Origin: Chamaecyparis obtusa
Taxonomy: Eukaryota; Streptophyta; Pinopsida; Cupressales; Cupressaceae
Direction of reading: 5' to 3'
Length of the DNA: 64,000 nucleotides
Assembly: GCA_027943335.1 (NCBI GenBank)
Contig: BSBK01001869.1
Coordinates: 1,201,001-1,265,000 of the forward strand
Positions 1 through 11,396 of this stretch are shown here, piece after piece. Position numbers and translations under genes: made by a program. Each line of letters starts with the position of its first letter. Position 1 is the stretch's first letter. Below the pieces are notes generated by a model. The model was not told the origin of the DNA and ran no database searches. It saw only the letters and a list, made by a program, of their open reading frames with translations.

Positions 1-253
1 CCCCTCATAGGGTAGATCATTAGTTTATGATCAAACTTAGTAGCCCTAACAGAAAAACTTTAATATTGCAGTAGTGAAAATTTTTGGGTGTCATCCCCAC
101 CCCAATTTTACCTTTCAAGGGTTTCTGGGTAACCAAAATCTTTGTTATGTTTCAATTTCATGATGAAAATTTATGTCAAAATGGAGTTAATAGTAGATAT
201 ATGATTCACCCTCCCTCTCAGCATCTCACTTTCCCATATTATATTTCCAATAG
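1..253 (+). repeat. Element 0 left (5') LTR, 3' end only
   Basis: Aligns by eye to 3580-3839: 'gtgtcatccccacc', a following 'gggttt..ggtaaccaaa', then 'attcaccctccctctcag'. The rest lies left of the window. The 3' boundary is approximate because the terminal CCAACA has decayed. Confidence 0.65.
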
Positions 254-417
254 ACTTCAGGTAGACCAAGGAGAAAGATAAAGCTACAAGAAGATAGTGA
301 AACTAAATCAGAAGACTTGAGCCAATTCAAAGTTGTGCAAAATAAACCTTATAATTTGAGAAACTTAGATGAGTTTCTTGAAAATCTTAATAAGTATGGA
401 AGTCTTGCTCTAGATTA

Positions 418-2160
418 AAGTATGTTAAATATGAAACTAGGAATGAAGATGAAAAAGAAAAGATTGAAGAAGCAATTGTATTTACTCTGCACAAGTTTAG
501 GACTACTCCGCTCGAGATGGCCAACCAAGTACCAGATGATTTATACAACAAGATAGATGCAAAATGGAAATATGCAATGGCATCTAAGAAACAAATGAGG
601 GAGAGATCTCTAGCAATCACTATACATGAATTATCAGTATAAGGAATTAATGAAGCATTGGAAAAATATTCAAAGAGATTTCTAGTCAAGGGCAGAGCTC
701 TAAGGATAATGATCGGTAAACTTGAGGAAGTACAAAATGAAATAGATTTCATATGGAGAAAGATCTTCTTCCATGACCTACAGATTGAAATCAAGGAGCA
801 ATCAGGTAAGTCAGATCCTATTAACTTGACCTTAGATAAAGATGAGGTTATCATTGAGGATATAACTAATAAAGACCCAGCATAGGAAATAGAAGATGAT
901 GAAGTTGTAATGGAAACCGAGGTAAAAGATATTGAAGAAATGACTATTGATGATTCAGAAAAAGAAAAACTAATGGATGTAGATCCTATTATTGAGAAAA
1001 TACTTAATTTTCCTGAGATTGAAGAGGTTAACTCAGAGGCTACAAAATAAATTCCTACTAATGTAGAGGAGTCTACTGAACCAATGAAGGAAACTGGACA
1101 AAAGGACACCGAGGAAACTACAGAGACCGAGACTATAAAAGATCAAAATCCAAATTCGGTGATACGTACTGAGACTACAGATCCTCATTAGTCACAAGAA
1201 CCAGAGAAGGAGAAGCCCAAGGAGAAGAAAAATTATAAAGAAGAAGAAAAGAAAGAAGAGATTCATGAAGAGAAAAAGAAGGAAAAGAAACAAGAATAGA
1301 AGAAGGAAGAAAAGAAAAAGCAATAAAGAGAAGAGAAAATTGAAGATACAAATGATGTTATATCTAATGTAAAGAAGGAATCACGTTTCCCAAAGTTATC
1401 TACTAGTGAGAGTATGTAGGCATAACTGAAAAAGTCAAAGAAGAGGAAGCATGAAAAGGAGACAATTGACTTAAGCCATCCGATTATAATTCCTAAGGTT
1501 GACATATCCACTCGAAGCCCTAAAGAGTTATCCTAATTTGGAGATTTACTCAAGAGGAAAGCAACACAAGACAAGTTTGTAGCCGAGAAATAGAAAACCA
1601 ATGTGCTAGAGAATGTCAAAGAGATACTATAGGAAATTGTACTAGATGTTGATATAAATGAGAAGGGTAGGATATACAGTCAATTGAGTGAGCTAGTAAG
1701 TTAGATAAATCAACCAGGTACTCAGACCACATAATATTTGATACAAGTGCATAGGAAGAAAATAGAAGATAAAATAATTGAAGAGTCACTTCAATCAGTA
1801 GCACTTGATAAGGTAACACTTTCTAAATTGGTTACCAAATTGGAAAAAGAATTGTAAGATATTCTTTCATTATTTCAGAAAATTTGTTTGATTTCAAATT
1901 TTACAAAAGATATAAAGGAAAAAGATGAATATGTTGAAAAAGAGTTGACTGAGCAGCTAGCCAAGGTCACAACCGAGCTTGATACATTTAAAGTTTACTA
2001 TTAAAGGTTGAAGCACCTAATGGGAGTGAAACATGAGTTGATGAAAGAGGAGAATAAAATCTAGATGGAACTCATGGAGTTTCAAACATTTTTTAAACCC
2101 TAGATAGAGTCACTGTAGAAACAAACTCATAAGGCTAAAGACTTAGTGAAAACCCTGCTA
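418..2160 (+). pseudogene. ORF X remnant (C-terminal half) of element 0
   Basis: A single frame runs about 580 codons without a visible frameshift but with about 18 stops, all TAG or TAA and none TGA. The start of the region matches ORF X of element A: 'VPDDLYNK' against 'VPKDLYSK', and 'ALRIMIGKLEEV' against 'RLVKIMARKYDEV'. Downstream the protein becomes rich in Glu and Lys (about residues 230-320 of the frame) and then heptad-like, as expected for coiled coil. A frameshift near position 415 separates it from a short upstream piece in another frame. I do not recognise the family and assign no enzymatic function; a structural, capsid-like role would be a guess. Confidence 0.6.
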
Positions 2161-2340
2161 TAAGTGCTATGGATAGCATGATAAGTCTTGTAGTTAACAT
2201 AAGAGAACAAATTGTATTGTTACAGACAATAAAGGAATCATGGGCATTATCACTGATAGATGCATAGCAAAGGTACAAATATATTTTTGATAAGATTCCA
2301 CCACCAGATAAACAATAAGTAAATTTTGTTTTTGGCATTT

Positions 2341-2360
2341 TTGTCAAAAAGTGGGGATAA
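2341..2360 (+). other. Upstream polypurine-like tract, element 0
   Basis: 'TTGTCAAAAAGTGGGGATAA' resembles the terminal tract 'TGCCAAAGGGGGAGA' about 230 bases downstream. Elements A, C, D and E have an equivalent upstream copy. Confidence 0.45.
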
Positions 2361-2574
2361 TATATTGTATAGTAAAAAGGGGGATATGTATGTAAAGAAG
2401 ATGGATAGATATGTATATAGGAAGCATTACTATAGGGGGAGTAATGAATATTGTGTAATTGGATAATTGAGATATAAGGAATTATACCGAGAGGTGTATA
2501 CATGGTCAAATTTTGCTAAGGAAAAATAAAATTTGATGACTTTGAAGGTTTTTAACAAAGATGTCAAACTAATG

Positions 2575-2588
2575 CCAAAGGGGGAGAT
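2575..2588 (+). other. Polypurine tract, element 0
   Basis: The purine run CCAAAGGGGGAGAT lies directly against the first base of the right LTR, the expected place for the plus-strand primer of an LTR retrotransposon. Confidence 0.75.
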
Positions 2589-3839
2589 TGATAGTACTAT
2601 AGAGTTATTTTGTTGTCATTAGTTTTGATTAAGTCATAATGATTGTCAAAGTCATTCGGTAAAGAAGGATAGTCAGGTCGATAAAGAAAACAAGCTAGCC
2701 GGTAAAGGGAAGTAAGGAAATGCAATTTTGGTAAAAAGAATAAGGAACAGACACCAAGCAAGGCAGAGCAAGGAAGACCGAGCACCGAGCACCGATCAGT
2801 TACCAAGCTGAGAGAACATGCATGTTGCTAAAAAAAAGAAAACGTATTACTGAGCAACACAGGCCGACATAAAAAGAATCTATAGACACATTGAATCTAG
2901 ACACCGAGCATAAAAAATTTATAAATCTCGAGGAAATTGTTTGATAAAACATTGTAGATTTAAATATAATGATTTTTCATGATTACAAGGTGAGATCCAC
3001 CAATGAGAATTAAATTTAATATATGCATTGGAGATGTAACCAATGCTAGCACCACTTAAGGAGATGAATCTAGAATGTTTCCATCGTTTCTAGATCGAGT
3101 ATAAATGGTTAGAGTGTGAAGATTAGAGTATGATGTGAAGGATAAATTGCAGAGTGTGGGTGATGATCATTCACAATTAAGTGTGAAGGTGATGAGAAGA
3201 GAAGTCACTAAGTAACAAAGTAGTCAGAATAGAACTATGAATGTGATACAGAGTTGAAGTTACCGAGTACTAAAGTGGAATTGTGAGTGAAGTACAGTAT
3301 GAGGTAAATTTTTATTGAGCATATTGATTCTGATAAGCATATGTTGATGCAAGCATTGTAGACAAATTTTTTACTGATTAAAGTGTAATCAGAACTGTAA
3401 AAGCTCTTAATTGAGTAGGACCTAACAGTCTTAAATTGTAAATCATTTAACATGGTATATCTCTTAGATTAGAGTTGTAAAATCATTTAGCAAGGTAGAA
3501 TGAATAAGTCTGTATACTCTTAACAAGGTAAATACTCTTAACTGGGTAAGCTATCAGAAATAGCTAAAATTTGTAGCTCTAACCAAGAAAAAAAATTTAC
3601 TGCAATAGTGAAGTGTTGTGGATGTTATCCCCACCACAATTTTTTCCTCTGACAAGGATTTATGTGAGACCAAACATCATGGTGTTATGAGTTGTGTTAT
3701 ATGATATTATTTTATATGTTTTTATGTTGTTATATGCAAGTTATCAATTCGGTGAATGGTTATAAGTAGATAAAAAAATTTGAAGTACTAATTCACCCCT
3801 CCCCTCTCAGTACTTAACTTTCCATAAATTAATCCAACA
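2589..3839 (+). repeat. Element 0 right (3') LTR
   Basis: Runs from TGATAGTACT after the polypurine tract to AATCCAACA, about 1,251 bp. A TATA-like 'gagtataaatgg' is at 3098-3109. Several 'ctaacaRg' or 'ttaacaagg' motifs lie between 3420 and 3590, then a stem-loop GTGGATGTTATCCCCAC at 3618-3634 and the C-rich tract at about 3793-3810. The same order occurs in the LTRs of A, C, D and E. Confidence 0.75.
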
Positions 3840-4167
3840 AGCTATAGATTGCAATTTTTTTTGGTTGCATATGGAATGTATTAGAAGTAGCACGGTTATT
3901 TTTTTCTTTTCAAGAACTAAATACAAGGAACCAATTTTGAGATAAATTAATATTCTAAGCTAAGCATTTTTTTTCAAAAATTAGTTTGTAGAATTTACTT
4001 CGTAAGAATCTGTCATTGGCTGGCTAGTAGTGATAATGTTATTTGTTGTCCTCTTTATCTAACACTAAAAACTTTAGTCAAAACATTCTTTGTCCAATCA
4101 TATTTCAAATCTCCTAGTTTCTTCGTAATAATGCGAAAATTGGACTTTTTATGATATCCAAAAATCT
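3840..4167. other. Spacer, nothing recognised
   Basis: AT-rich sequence with stops in all frames and no repeat or site that I can support. Confidence 0.5.
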
Positions 4168-4171
4168 ATTA

Positions 4172-5360
4172 GGGTAGAAGCAAAAAGTTGGGTGCCAATT
4201 CCGCGGAAGTCCGCGGCTTGAAAATTTGCGCCGCTTGAAACGGGCACCCGTTATTAAAAACAGGTAACCGTTTTAGGCTCGGACATCCGATCCGAAATTC
4301 AAAAAGCGGGTACCCGTTTTTCCAGAAACGGGCACCCATTTTTTTTCAAAACGGGTACCCGTTTCTAAAAAAAAATTTTAATTTTTTTTAATTTAAAATG
4401 TTTTTTTAAACACATATTTTTAAATTTATGAAACGGGTGCCCATTTTTTGAATTTAAATAACGGGTGCCCGTTTCTTAAAATATGCACGCGGGAGTTTTC
4501 ACTCTGCCTCAGTTTTTGGTTTGGGATAGGTTTGGTGAGACCAAGCCTATGTCTTAGCCTCCAAAATTTTGGCTAAGGCATTAGAATAAAAATTTTAAGG
4601 CTTACCGTAATTTTTTGAAGCCCTTCTGGATCGATTTTTTTGACAAAACAAAAATCCATTAAAGATCTCACTATCACGATTCTAAAAATATAAATTTCAT
4701 AATAATGTGGTTATTTTTACTATTTTTACATTATTTATTAGTTGATAGTGGTACATAAACGTAAAATAGTGAGACTCACTAAAACTTTAATAACTTTTTA
4801 ATTTTTAAGTATTTTTAAAAATAAATTATATGTCATCAATCTAGATTCAATTCTTTTGAATTTAAAAAAAAAGAATTTTTGAAAAAAAGAAAAATTATAT
4901 TAAATTATGGTGGCCGTACACGAGAGGTTTGAAAAATAAGCTTTTATTCTTAATTAAAAATTAATAAAAAATAATTTACAAAAGAAAAAAATAAGAAAAA
5001 ATATTCTCATCAATATTCCATGTCTTAGGTATCTTCCCTAAAAAGGATTTTAAAAAATTCATTTATTTGGGTTAAAATATGGTGGCCGTACACAGATGTG
5101 GTATGGTCCTGAAATAGGGATTTTGAAAAAGTGGTTTTCAAATATGCCTATCAAAATATAATTTATACCATGTGGGTATTAAAATAAATTATATATTTGA
5201 AAAGTAGACTCCAAGTACTACAATTTCTATTAGTGAATTTTTCCGAGATTCAATCTCTAAGTGCCTCAAATTTTGAGATCAATTCAGATAAATTTTGAAA
5301 AATAGGAAAAACACTTCCACTTTTTGCAAAAAATTGGCACCCAACTTCTTGCAGCCACCC
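4172..5360. mobile_element. Non-autonomous TIR DNA transposon, 1,189 bp, target duplication ATTA
   Basis: The left end (4172-4200, starting GGGTAGAAGC) and the right end (5332-5360, ending GCAGCCACCC) are inverted repeats matching at 25 of 29 positions. The inner 16 bases, AGTTGGGTGCCAATT and its neighbour, match exactly. Both ends are flanked by ATTA (4168-4171 and 5361-5364), a plausible 4-bp target duplication. There is no open reading frame of note. Inside the left end is a cluster of ACGGGTACCCGT palindromes, and 'ggtggccgtacac' occurs twice (about 4909 and 5081). The superfamily is not certain: the G-rich termini and internal TTA of the target would suit PIF/Harbinger, but a 4-bp duplication is not typical. 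Confidence 0.65.
4201..4470. repeat. Cluster of short GGGTACCC palindromes in the TIR element
   Basis: Copies of (A)ACGGG(T/C)(A/G)CCCGTT are centred at about 4245, 4310, 4333, 4355, 4440 and 4465, and a separate pair CCGCGG..CCGCGG lies at 4201-4216. They are much more GC-rich than their surroundings. Subterminal repeats of this type are transposase-binding sites in several DNA transposon families; here that role is inference. Confidence 0.6.
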
Positions 5361-5364
5361 ATTA

Positions 5365-7950
5365 TTACATTACCAATTTGGGGCATTTTTTTTGTAAATG
5401 ATGTCCACTTTTAGCCAAAAAATTAGAATGTTGACCATTGTTTCCTTCTAGCTTTTATTTCTCATTAAAGTTGTGTGAGCAGCATGATTGAGTTTTAAAT
5501 ATGTTGGAGTTTGAATTTTAAGTTATGATTTAAAAGATGGGATGTAAACATTTTTATTCTTGACTTTGATGTCATATTTTTGGGTAGATGGATTTCGCCT
5601 TGAGTTCGATGATTATTCTTTAAGTCAAACTAATGTTTCACTGGGAAATGAATTTTGTAAATCTTCTATGTAGTAATGATCCTCACATTTTTCTTGTTTG
5701 CATTGTGGCTTTCTGGAAAAAGCTTAACACCACTTTTCTTTTGCTGACCATTACACTAGTTTTTCTCCATTGAATAAATTCTTTTGGTATCGGTTTTAGG
5801 GAATCCTTATAAACTTTGGAATTAAATTCCTTTGTCCATCCAAAGGATAAACACGTGCATTTTTTAAAAGTTATTTAACTTTAGTTTATTGTCGATTAAA
5901 TGAATCGGGTGATCTATGAGTTGATATATATTTTGAATCCATGTTTTATTTCACTTTTGAGAAAAATATTTCAACAAACCGATTTCATACTTTAATGTTT
6001 AGCAGAGATTTTAAGTTTTCTTAACTGCTTTACCCTAAGTGCAAATTACAGAAAGACATACATTGTCTTATTAAATAGAAGGTATTATTAAAAGCCATTT
6101 GTAATCAGGAATCTAAAGTTAATCAACTTATCTGTAGTCATTTTTTCTTTTCTTAATTGAAACAGTGTTTTATTTTTAATTTAAAATTGTATTGAACTAT
6201 ATTCATTCAGATGTCAATTTTGGACAAAAATTTTTAGTTGAAAAGTACCTATTCAAATAATTAAGATTTATGTTTTCTGTGAGGAGAGAGTTTAGTTAGC
6301 TTTTTGTTTGAAGGAAAGATGCTTATGAATTATGAATAATATGTGTATTCATGATAAAAATGGAATTAGCAAAAGAGTGTTATCTATACTATGTGTTTCT
6401 TTTACTTTATTTTTCTGTTGAGTAAAAAGGATATTTTATGGAAAGGGTGTTGAATATGGAATAGCCAGGAAAGGGTAAAAATGATTTTCTTTTACTTGTT
6501 AGTAGAAGTATGGTTTTTAATTGTTTTGGCCAAAGTTATGATTGCACATGTTTTCTTAAATGTGTTGGTTTGTTTTTCATTTTCCAGTCATATCTGGGTT
6601 AGTTCTACTTAGACTTATAAGGAAAGTAAATTATTGCACCAGATTCTTTCTGATCCACCAATGTTGAGTTGCTAAACTTCTCGTGCATGGGTTGGTGTGC
6701 TCTCATTTCAAGATGAGCCCTGGAAGAACTAACCATTCTGTGGTTGGGAAAAAAAAAGTGTCTGGACCACACTCTTGTCTCGAGATTTACAAATGGACAG
6801 GTTTCCAATGGCTTAGGAGACCGGAGCATGCAAATGGACAATTGTCCTATGGCATATTTGACATTTTGCTTCATTTTGATTTTAGGGTTTTGTACTTGAT
6901 GTATATGGTATATTTCATGATGTATGATGTATGACAAGTTGATCGACACCCTTATTACATATTTTGATTTATTTTTCATTGTATATGGTCTTAATTGTAA
7001 GTTCGACAGTATGATCGACTTTCTTATGTTGTAATCTTGTTGATCATTGATATTATTTGACAATTTTGGGTCAAAATGTGAAATTATTTTGTTAATGAAA
7101 TGAGAAATTTTTTATGACTAGTCTTAGCAATTGACCGACTATGACTATTGATTCAACTTAATCATAATTTTAACTTATTTACTTATGTAGCATTTGTTAG
7201 CAATTTCGACCTTTACATTACTTCATCTAGCAAAGTTTAAATATCTTGAAAAAATATATAAATAGTGACACCAGAATCATATCCTAGACAACTTTTGATG
7301 ATGTTATGAAAATAAAAATGTCTCAATTATCAACTCTCAACTAAAACTACATCAGAATAAACTTTCTGATATACTTCAATTACCTCATTTACTAAAGTTC
7401 AAATTTATTAAATATATATAAAGAATGAGATCAGAATCATGTATTAATGAAAATAGACAAGTCTCAATCAGATAGTGGCTACAAACTAAAACCTAAAAAA
7501 TATTGAAAAAAAGTTTGAAAAAAATATTAAGTGTCCCCTTGGTAAGATATACGTTTTAGTTTTCTCTTTAGACGTTGCCGTCTCAATCATCCACTGTCAT
7601 AATAAACTTTCAATTGAATAGATAATATAGAACCTCCATTGCGATAACGACGAGCAAGAAGAATAAAAAGAAAGAAAGAAAAGAAAGCGGCCAAGGCGAT
7701 CAAATCCCTTTCTGTGTATGGATTGACGAATCAGAATGTAATAGAGGTCAATTCTTTGCACTGGCAAGAGAATAAAAAGCAACGAGGGAATAAGAGAAAA
7801 TGAAATCAGAATCAGCCATTAAATTCGTAAACTTGCAATGTACGAGGAAAACGATTCATCTCGCACTAACAAACCGAATAATGGGCGCGGAACTTTCACG
7901 CAGAATATAAATTTCAACACGTAAGAAGTTTTGATTCCAATTTTTCCCCC
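5365..7950. other. Intergenic stretch upstream of the DUF674 gene
   Basis: AT-rich with no supportable gene. Overlapping ORFs on both strands at 6605-7063 show no recognisable domain. Two diverged copies of a roughly 150-bp segment lie at about 7215-7360 and 7385-7500 (shared 'agaatcat..', 'gtctcaat..', 'caactaaaac'). Confidence 0.45.
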
Positions 7951-7952
7951 AT

Positions 7953-7958
7953 TATAAG
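7953..7958 (+). promoter_or_regulatory. TATA-like box of the DUF674 gene
   Basis: TATAAG lies 82 bases before the start codon, leaving room for a short GA-rich 5' leader (about 7980-8034), which is common in plants. A second candidate, 'aatataaat', is at about 7904-7911. No experimental start site is known. Confidence 0.5.
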
Positions 7959-8034
7959 CCCAACTCCACCATTTCAACACACAGAAAGAAGAGAAGGAAA
8001 AAAAAAGAGAGCAAGAAAAAGAGAGTGAATTACA

Positions 8035-10474
8035 ATGGCAGCTGACAACGAGAGCAAGCCCACACCCGCGCCCGCTAAGCCCACATCCTCCCTCACCATT
8101 AAATTAATGGTGAGTAAGAAAAACAGGCGCGTAATGTACGCAGAAGCCGGAAAAGAGTTTGTAGATATGCTCTGTAGTTTTCTCACACTTCCAGCGGGAG
8201 TCATTGCTAAACTTGCCTTGCGCGGTGAGACAAGCACCAAACCATGCTGTATAGCCAATCTGTATAACAGCGTGGAAGCTTTGTCAGATTCTCTCATGAA
8301 AGCCGATAAATCTGTCCTCCTCGGCCCAAAAATATTCTCCGCCATTTATACGAATGATGTACTGAATATCGAAGCCCCCACTGCTCTTGCTGCCGCTAAG
8401 CCTGCCGAACCCCCAAAATATTATATTTGCAGTAACGCTGGTTCGACAAGCTACAAGCACTATCTTAGCCCCCAGTCTGGAACCGTCAGATGCCCCTGCG
8501 GTTACTATGTTAACCGCGAGGTTTATTTCGTTGATCGCCCCGCGGACTCGACCCCGCAACCTGTTGTGCCGGCGACTACTCAGGGATATGTCAAGAAGCG
8601 TGCTAATTTTGTGATCACCGATGATTTGAGTGTCCTTCCTGTTGACTCCACCGCTACCATTGTTAATCTGTGGAATAAGATTCAGGTGAAAGAGCCCACC
8701 GAATTGGAAGAGAAAAATGTTACTGTTGGTGCAGCTGAGGTATGATTTATTCATGTTAATGTTCATTATTTTAGGAATTCATTGTTTCTACTTTACTGAT
8801 CTGATTATAGATTATGTAATATTTTGGTTAAAAAATTATTATAATTTAAAAACTAGCGAGTTAATTTATTAAGGGAAAGGTATTAATAGCGGTTTGGGGT
8901 CTAATAATTGTTTATTTTTTTGTTATAGTGATTTTCAATAATTGTTCATTAAAATAATGTCGTATATATTAATAGTGGATGATTTTGATTAGTCTATTTG
9001 TGCACTATTACTGGCGATTTGTGAACCACTATTGGGACATTTGTGCACCATTACTAGAACATTTGTCCACAACTATGATGATTCTGAGTGAACACTTATT
9101 GGTGCAATGAGATCGACACTTTGAATTAATCACTTTGTAGTCCTTCCACACATAGTGACTCTTATAGGGTACATCGTTAATACCCAAAAGTTGAAACCTT
9201 AGCTTTCAGCAGTTAAGTTGCATAAGGAGACAGCTAAAAACCAATTGTTGCAATGGGATATATCCTTCTATCTTAATTAAACACACAAAGTTAGCTATAG
9301 CCACTACTCGTGTCTTTCCCTATGAATTCTGAGAATTTTTTGTAGTTGATTGTTTCTCTTAGTTTAAGAAGAGATTATTTCTACCTGATTTATTTTGCTG
9401 AAGGATCATGGAACATTGATGAGGTATGATATATTAATGGAATCCACTGCTTTTCATTATTTTAAGAATTGATTGTTTCTAGTTAATGTATTTTGATGAT
9501 GGGTCAAGGAACTTATGATTAAATCATTGATGAAAAATTTGAGTATAGGTTTATATTTAGATACCAATAAATACATTTATATGGACTGCCTGAATTTCTT
9601 GTATTTAATTGTTTTTTCATTAGTTTAGGAATTGATTATTTCTAGCTAATTTATTTTAATGTTTCTAGTTAATTTACTTCTATGACAAATCATGGAGGAT
9701 GAGAAAAATGATTAAATAGTCGAATTTAGAAATCAGTAAGTTAATTTATCATAGATTGCAGGAATTTCTTGCATTGAATAGTTTCTCCATTAGTTTAGGA
9801 ATTGATTTTTAATTAGATGATGGAACATGGAGTATGATGATGAAATGTCAATGAAAAAATGATTATATGGTGGAATCCAGAAACCAGCAAGTTAATTTAT
9901 CATGAACTCTGAAACTTTGGTGCATTTCATTATTTCTTCGTTAATTTAAGAATAGATTGTTTCTAGTTAATATGATAGATCATGAAACCTGATAGAAAAC
10001 ATTGATGAAAATTTTATACATTTAATTGTTTCTACATAAGTTTAAGAGCTTAGATTTGTATGTTAACTTTGAATGAGTATGACAGGTTTTGGGATTGCTT
10101 AAAGCAGCCATGGTTTCCACCACAGCCTTGAATGATGTGTTCAAGGTGGAAGCAAAGGTAAGGTTTTCTTATTTTATTAAATAATTAACAAAGAATTTAA
10201 ATTCAGATTAAAAGTACACAATTTTTGAATTGTTTTTTATTGTTCTTTTTGAAATCACACCAATGTACTAAGATGATTTAAGATTAATTATTTAAATCGA
10301 AATGAGAATGTGGATTCATTAATGCACTGATCATACTTGTTTTCCTTTTTCTGGATGCAGCCTGTTTCGGCAGCGGGTCCAATGGACACAGACTCTGCTC
10401 GAGCAGTATTTCAAGAATTTCTGCTAAAATTGATGAAAGAAGATCCCAAGTTATTTGCCAAAACCTTTGCTTAA
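8035..10474 (+). CDS. DUF674-family protein, three exons
   Basis: Three exons join in phase 0: 8035-8739, 10086-10157 and 10361-10474, giving 296 residues. Donor and acceptor pairs are GAG|GTATGA..ACAG|GTT and AAAG|GTAAGG..GCAG|CCT. The product resembles plant DUF674 proteins: after a Pro/Ala-rich start comes 'SLTIKLMVSKKNRRVMYAEAG', a 'FVDMLCSFLTLPAGVI' block, a Cys motif 'RCPCGYYVNREVYFVD' (about residues 151-166), then 'FVITDDLSVLPV' and, across exon 2, 'VLGLLKAAMVSTTALNDVF'. The function of DUF674 proteins is not established. It starts at the first ATG after a purine-rich leader. Its GC content and absence of stops set it apart from the transposons around it. Exon 3 ends LFAKTFA and is less family-like. 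Without the splices, exon 1 alone would stop two codons after its end. Confidence 0.85.
8750..10075 (+). repeat. Degenerate repeat inside DUF674 intron 1
   Basis: A motif close to 'ttaggaattgattgtttctagttaattta' recurs with drift at about 8774, 9350, 9465, 9625, 9790, 9945 and 10025, often followed by 'gat..catggaac'. The spacing is about 100-200 bases. The intron (1,346 bp) is thus largely built of one decayed unit. Confidence 0.5.
10086..10157 (+). CDS. DUF674 gene, exon 2
   Basis: 24 codons, phase 0 at both sides, bounded by 'gacag' and 'gtaagg'. It supplies the conserved LLKAA..TALNDVF segment that family members carry near the end of a DUF674 domain. Confidence 0.8.
10361..10474 (+). 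CDS. DUF674 gene, exon 3
   Basis: 37 codons and a TAA stop after acceptor 'ctggatgcag'. It encodes an amphipathic tail (FQEFLLKLMKEDPKLF). This exon is the least certain part of the model. Confidence 0.65.
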   Translation, partial: PVSAAGPMDTDSARAVFQEFLLKLMKEDPKLFAKTFA

Positions 10475-10525
10475 CACAGCATGATTGCTTCCTGATTTTA
10501 CTAGACTTTATATTATAAATAACTA

Positions 10526-10531
10526 AATAAA
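10526..10531 (+). terminator. Possible polyadenylation signal of the DUF674 gene
   Basis: AATAAA, 52 bases after the stop codon, in an AT-rich 3' flank. Confidence 0.4.
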
Positions 10532-11396
10532 TTATATGTCATTAAACTTTGGTATTATTTATACAATCATGTCAAATCATCTTATCTATTGAAGGGTTAT
10601 TATTCTTTCTTGTAGTCGTTATGGAATGTAATTTTGATTTAGTGTTTTGTTGGTTAGATATTGTTATAATGTTTTTATTTAAATAATATTTGTTTATTAA
10701 TATAGTAAAAATATTGATTTTATTAGATTCATATTAGTTTAGTACAATTTTAATTTTAATATTCATATCAGGTTGATGATTCATTCAATAAAACTTGAAG
10801 TGTATGTAATAAAGTTTAGACTGAAATGAAACAAATTGTATGATGCAAATATTTTTATAATAATATGTTCATTTGAGGAAGCAATTTCTAATAGTCTTCA
10901 ATAAGAACATAATATGATGAGAGTAATTATGTATAACCTAATATACACTATAGGATTAAGAGTGTAGCATAGGGTGCATGTACACCATCTCCTATTATTA
11001 TTTTTACAAGAAATTTTTGACAATTCTAATAAAATTCTGATATACATTAAAAAAACATGACTTGGGTCATATTTCTCATTAATTTCAACAAGTACAAGGA
11101 CAACATTGGTAGATAATAACCAAGGAAAAAATACATGAATAAAATTATTTTTTCAAAAATCCTTATCTACATCCATATTTATTTCTACTACCAAAATTCT
11201 GTCTTTGTAGGCTTGTTGATTATTATAAAACTTAATAGAAAAGTACATAAGTTTTTATTATAAAATAGTTGATATTGGAAAAAGAATTGTAAAGGTGTAT
11301 CTTTTATCTATGTTGATTTTTCACTAGGAAACAATGTAGTTTTCACTATTTTTTATTTTTGAAAATAAATAAATGACGTTACAAATTGTTGACTTG
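10532..11396. other. Intergenic, nothing recognised
   Basis: Very AT-rich, with no supportable gene or repeat. Confidence 0.4.

Larger units (their letters stand above)
1..3839 (+). mobile_element. Element 0: pol-less LTR retrotransposon, left LTR truncated by window edge
   Basis: The first 253 bases match the last 250 bases of a second copy ending at 3839: both carry a GTG..CCAC stem-loop, a 'TTCACCC..TCTCAG' C-rich tract and a similar A/T-rich terminus. A polypurine tract at 2575-2588 abuts the right LTR, which starts TGATAG and ends CCAACA. Between the LTRs there is only one decayed coding region, related to the C-terminal half of ORF X in elements A and D. No gag, protease, integrase or RT motif is visible, so the element is non-autonomous. 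The primer site expected after position 253 is not recognisable. Confidence 0.75.

Noticed and set aside
387..1109. 240-codon minus-strand ORF in element 0
   Set aside because: It is a mirror of the plus-strand ORF X remnant: Glu/Lys-rich codons read backwards as Ser/Phe-rich. Homology to A supports the plus strand.
418..2160. Alternative genetic code (TAG/TAA read as Gln)
   Set aside because: All stops in element 0 would suit it, but the DUF674 gene ends at TAA, the window is clearly plant nuclear DNA, and cytosine deamination explains the pattern; C and the split gene also carry TGA.
6605..7063. 152-codon minus-strand ORF and overlapping plus-strand ORF
   Set aside because: No domain, no supporting signals, and the sequence composition is that of the surrounding intergenic DNA.
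8284..8766. 160-codon minus-strand ORF over the DUF674 exon
   Set aside because: Shadow of exon 1; the plus strand has family homology and splice sites.
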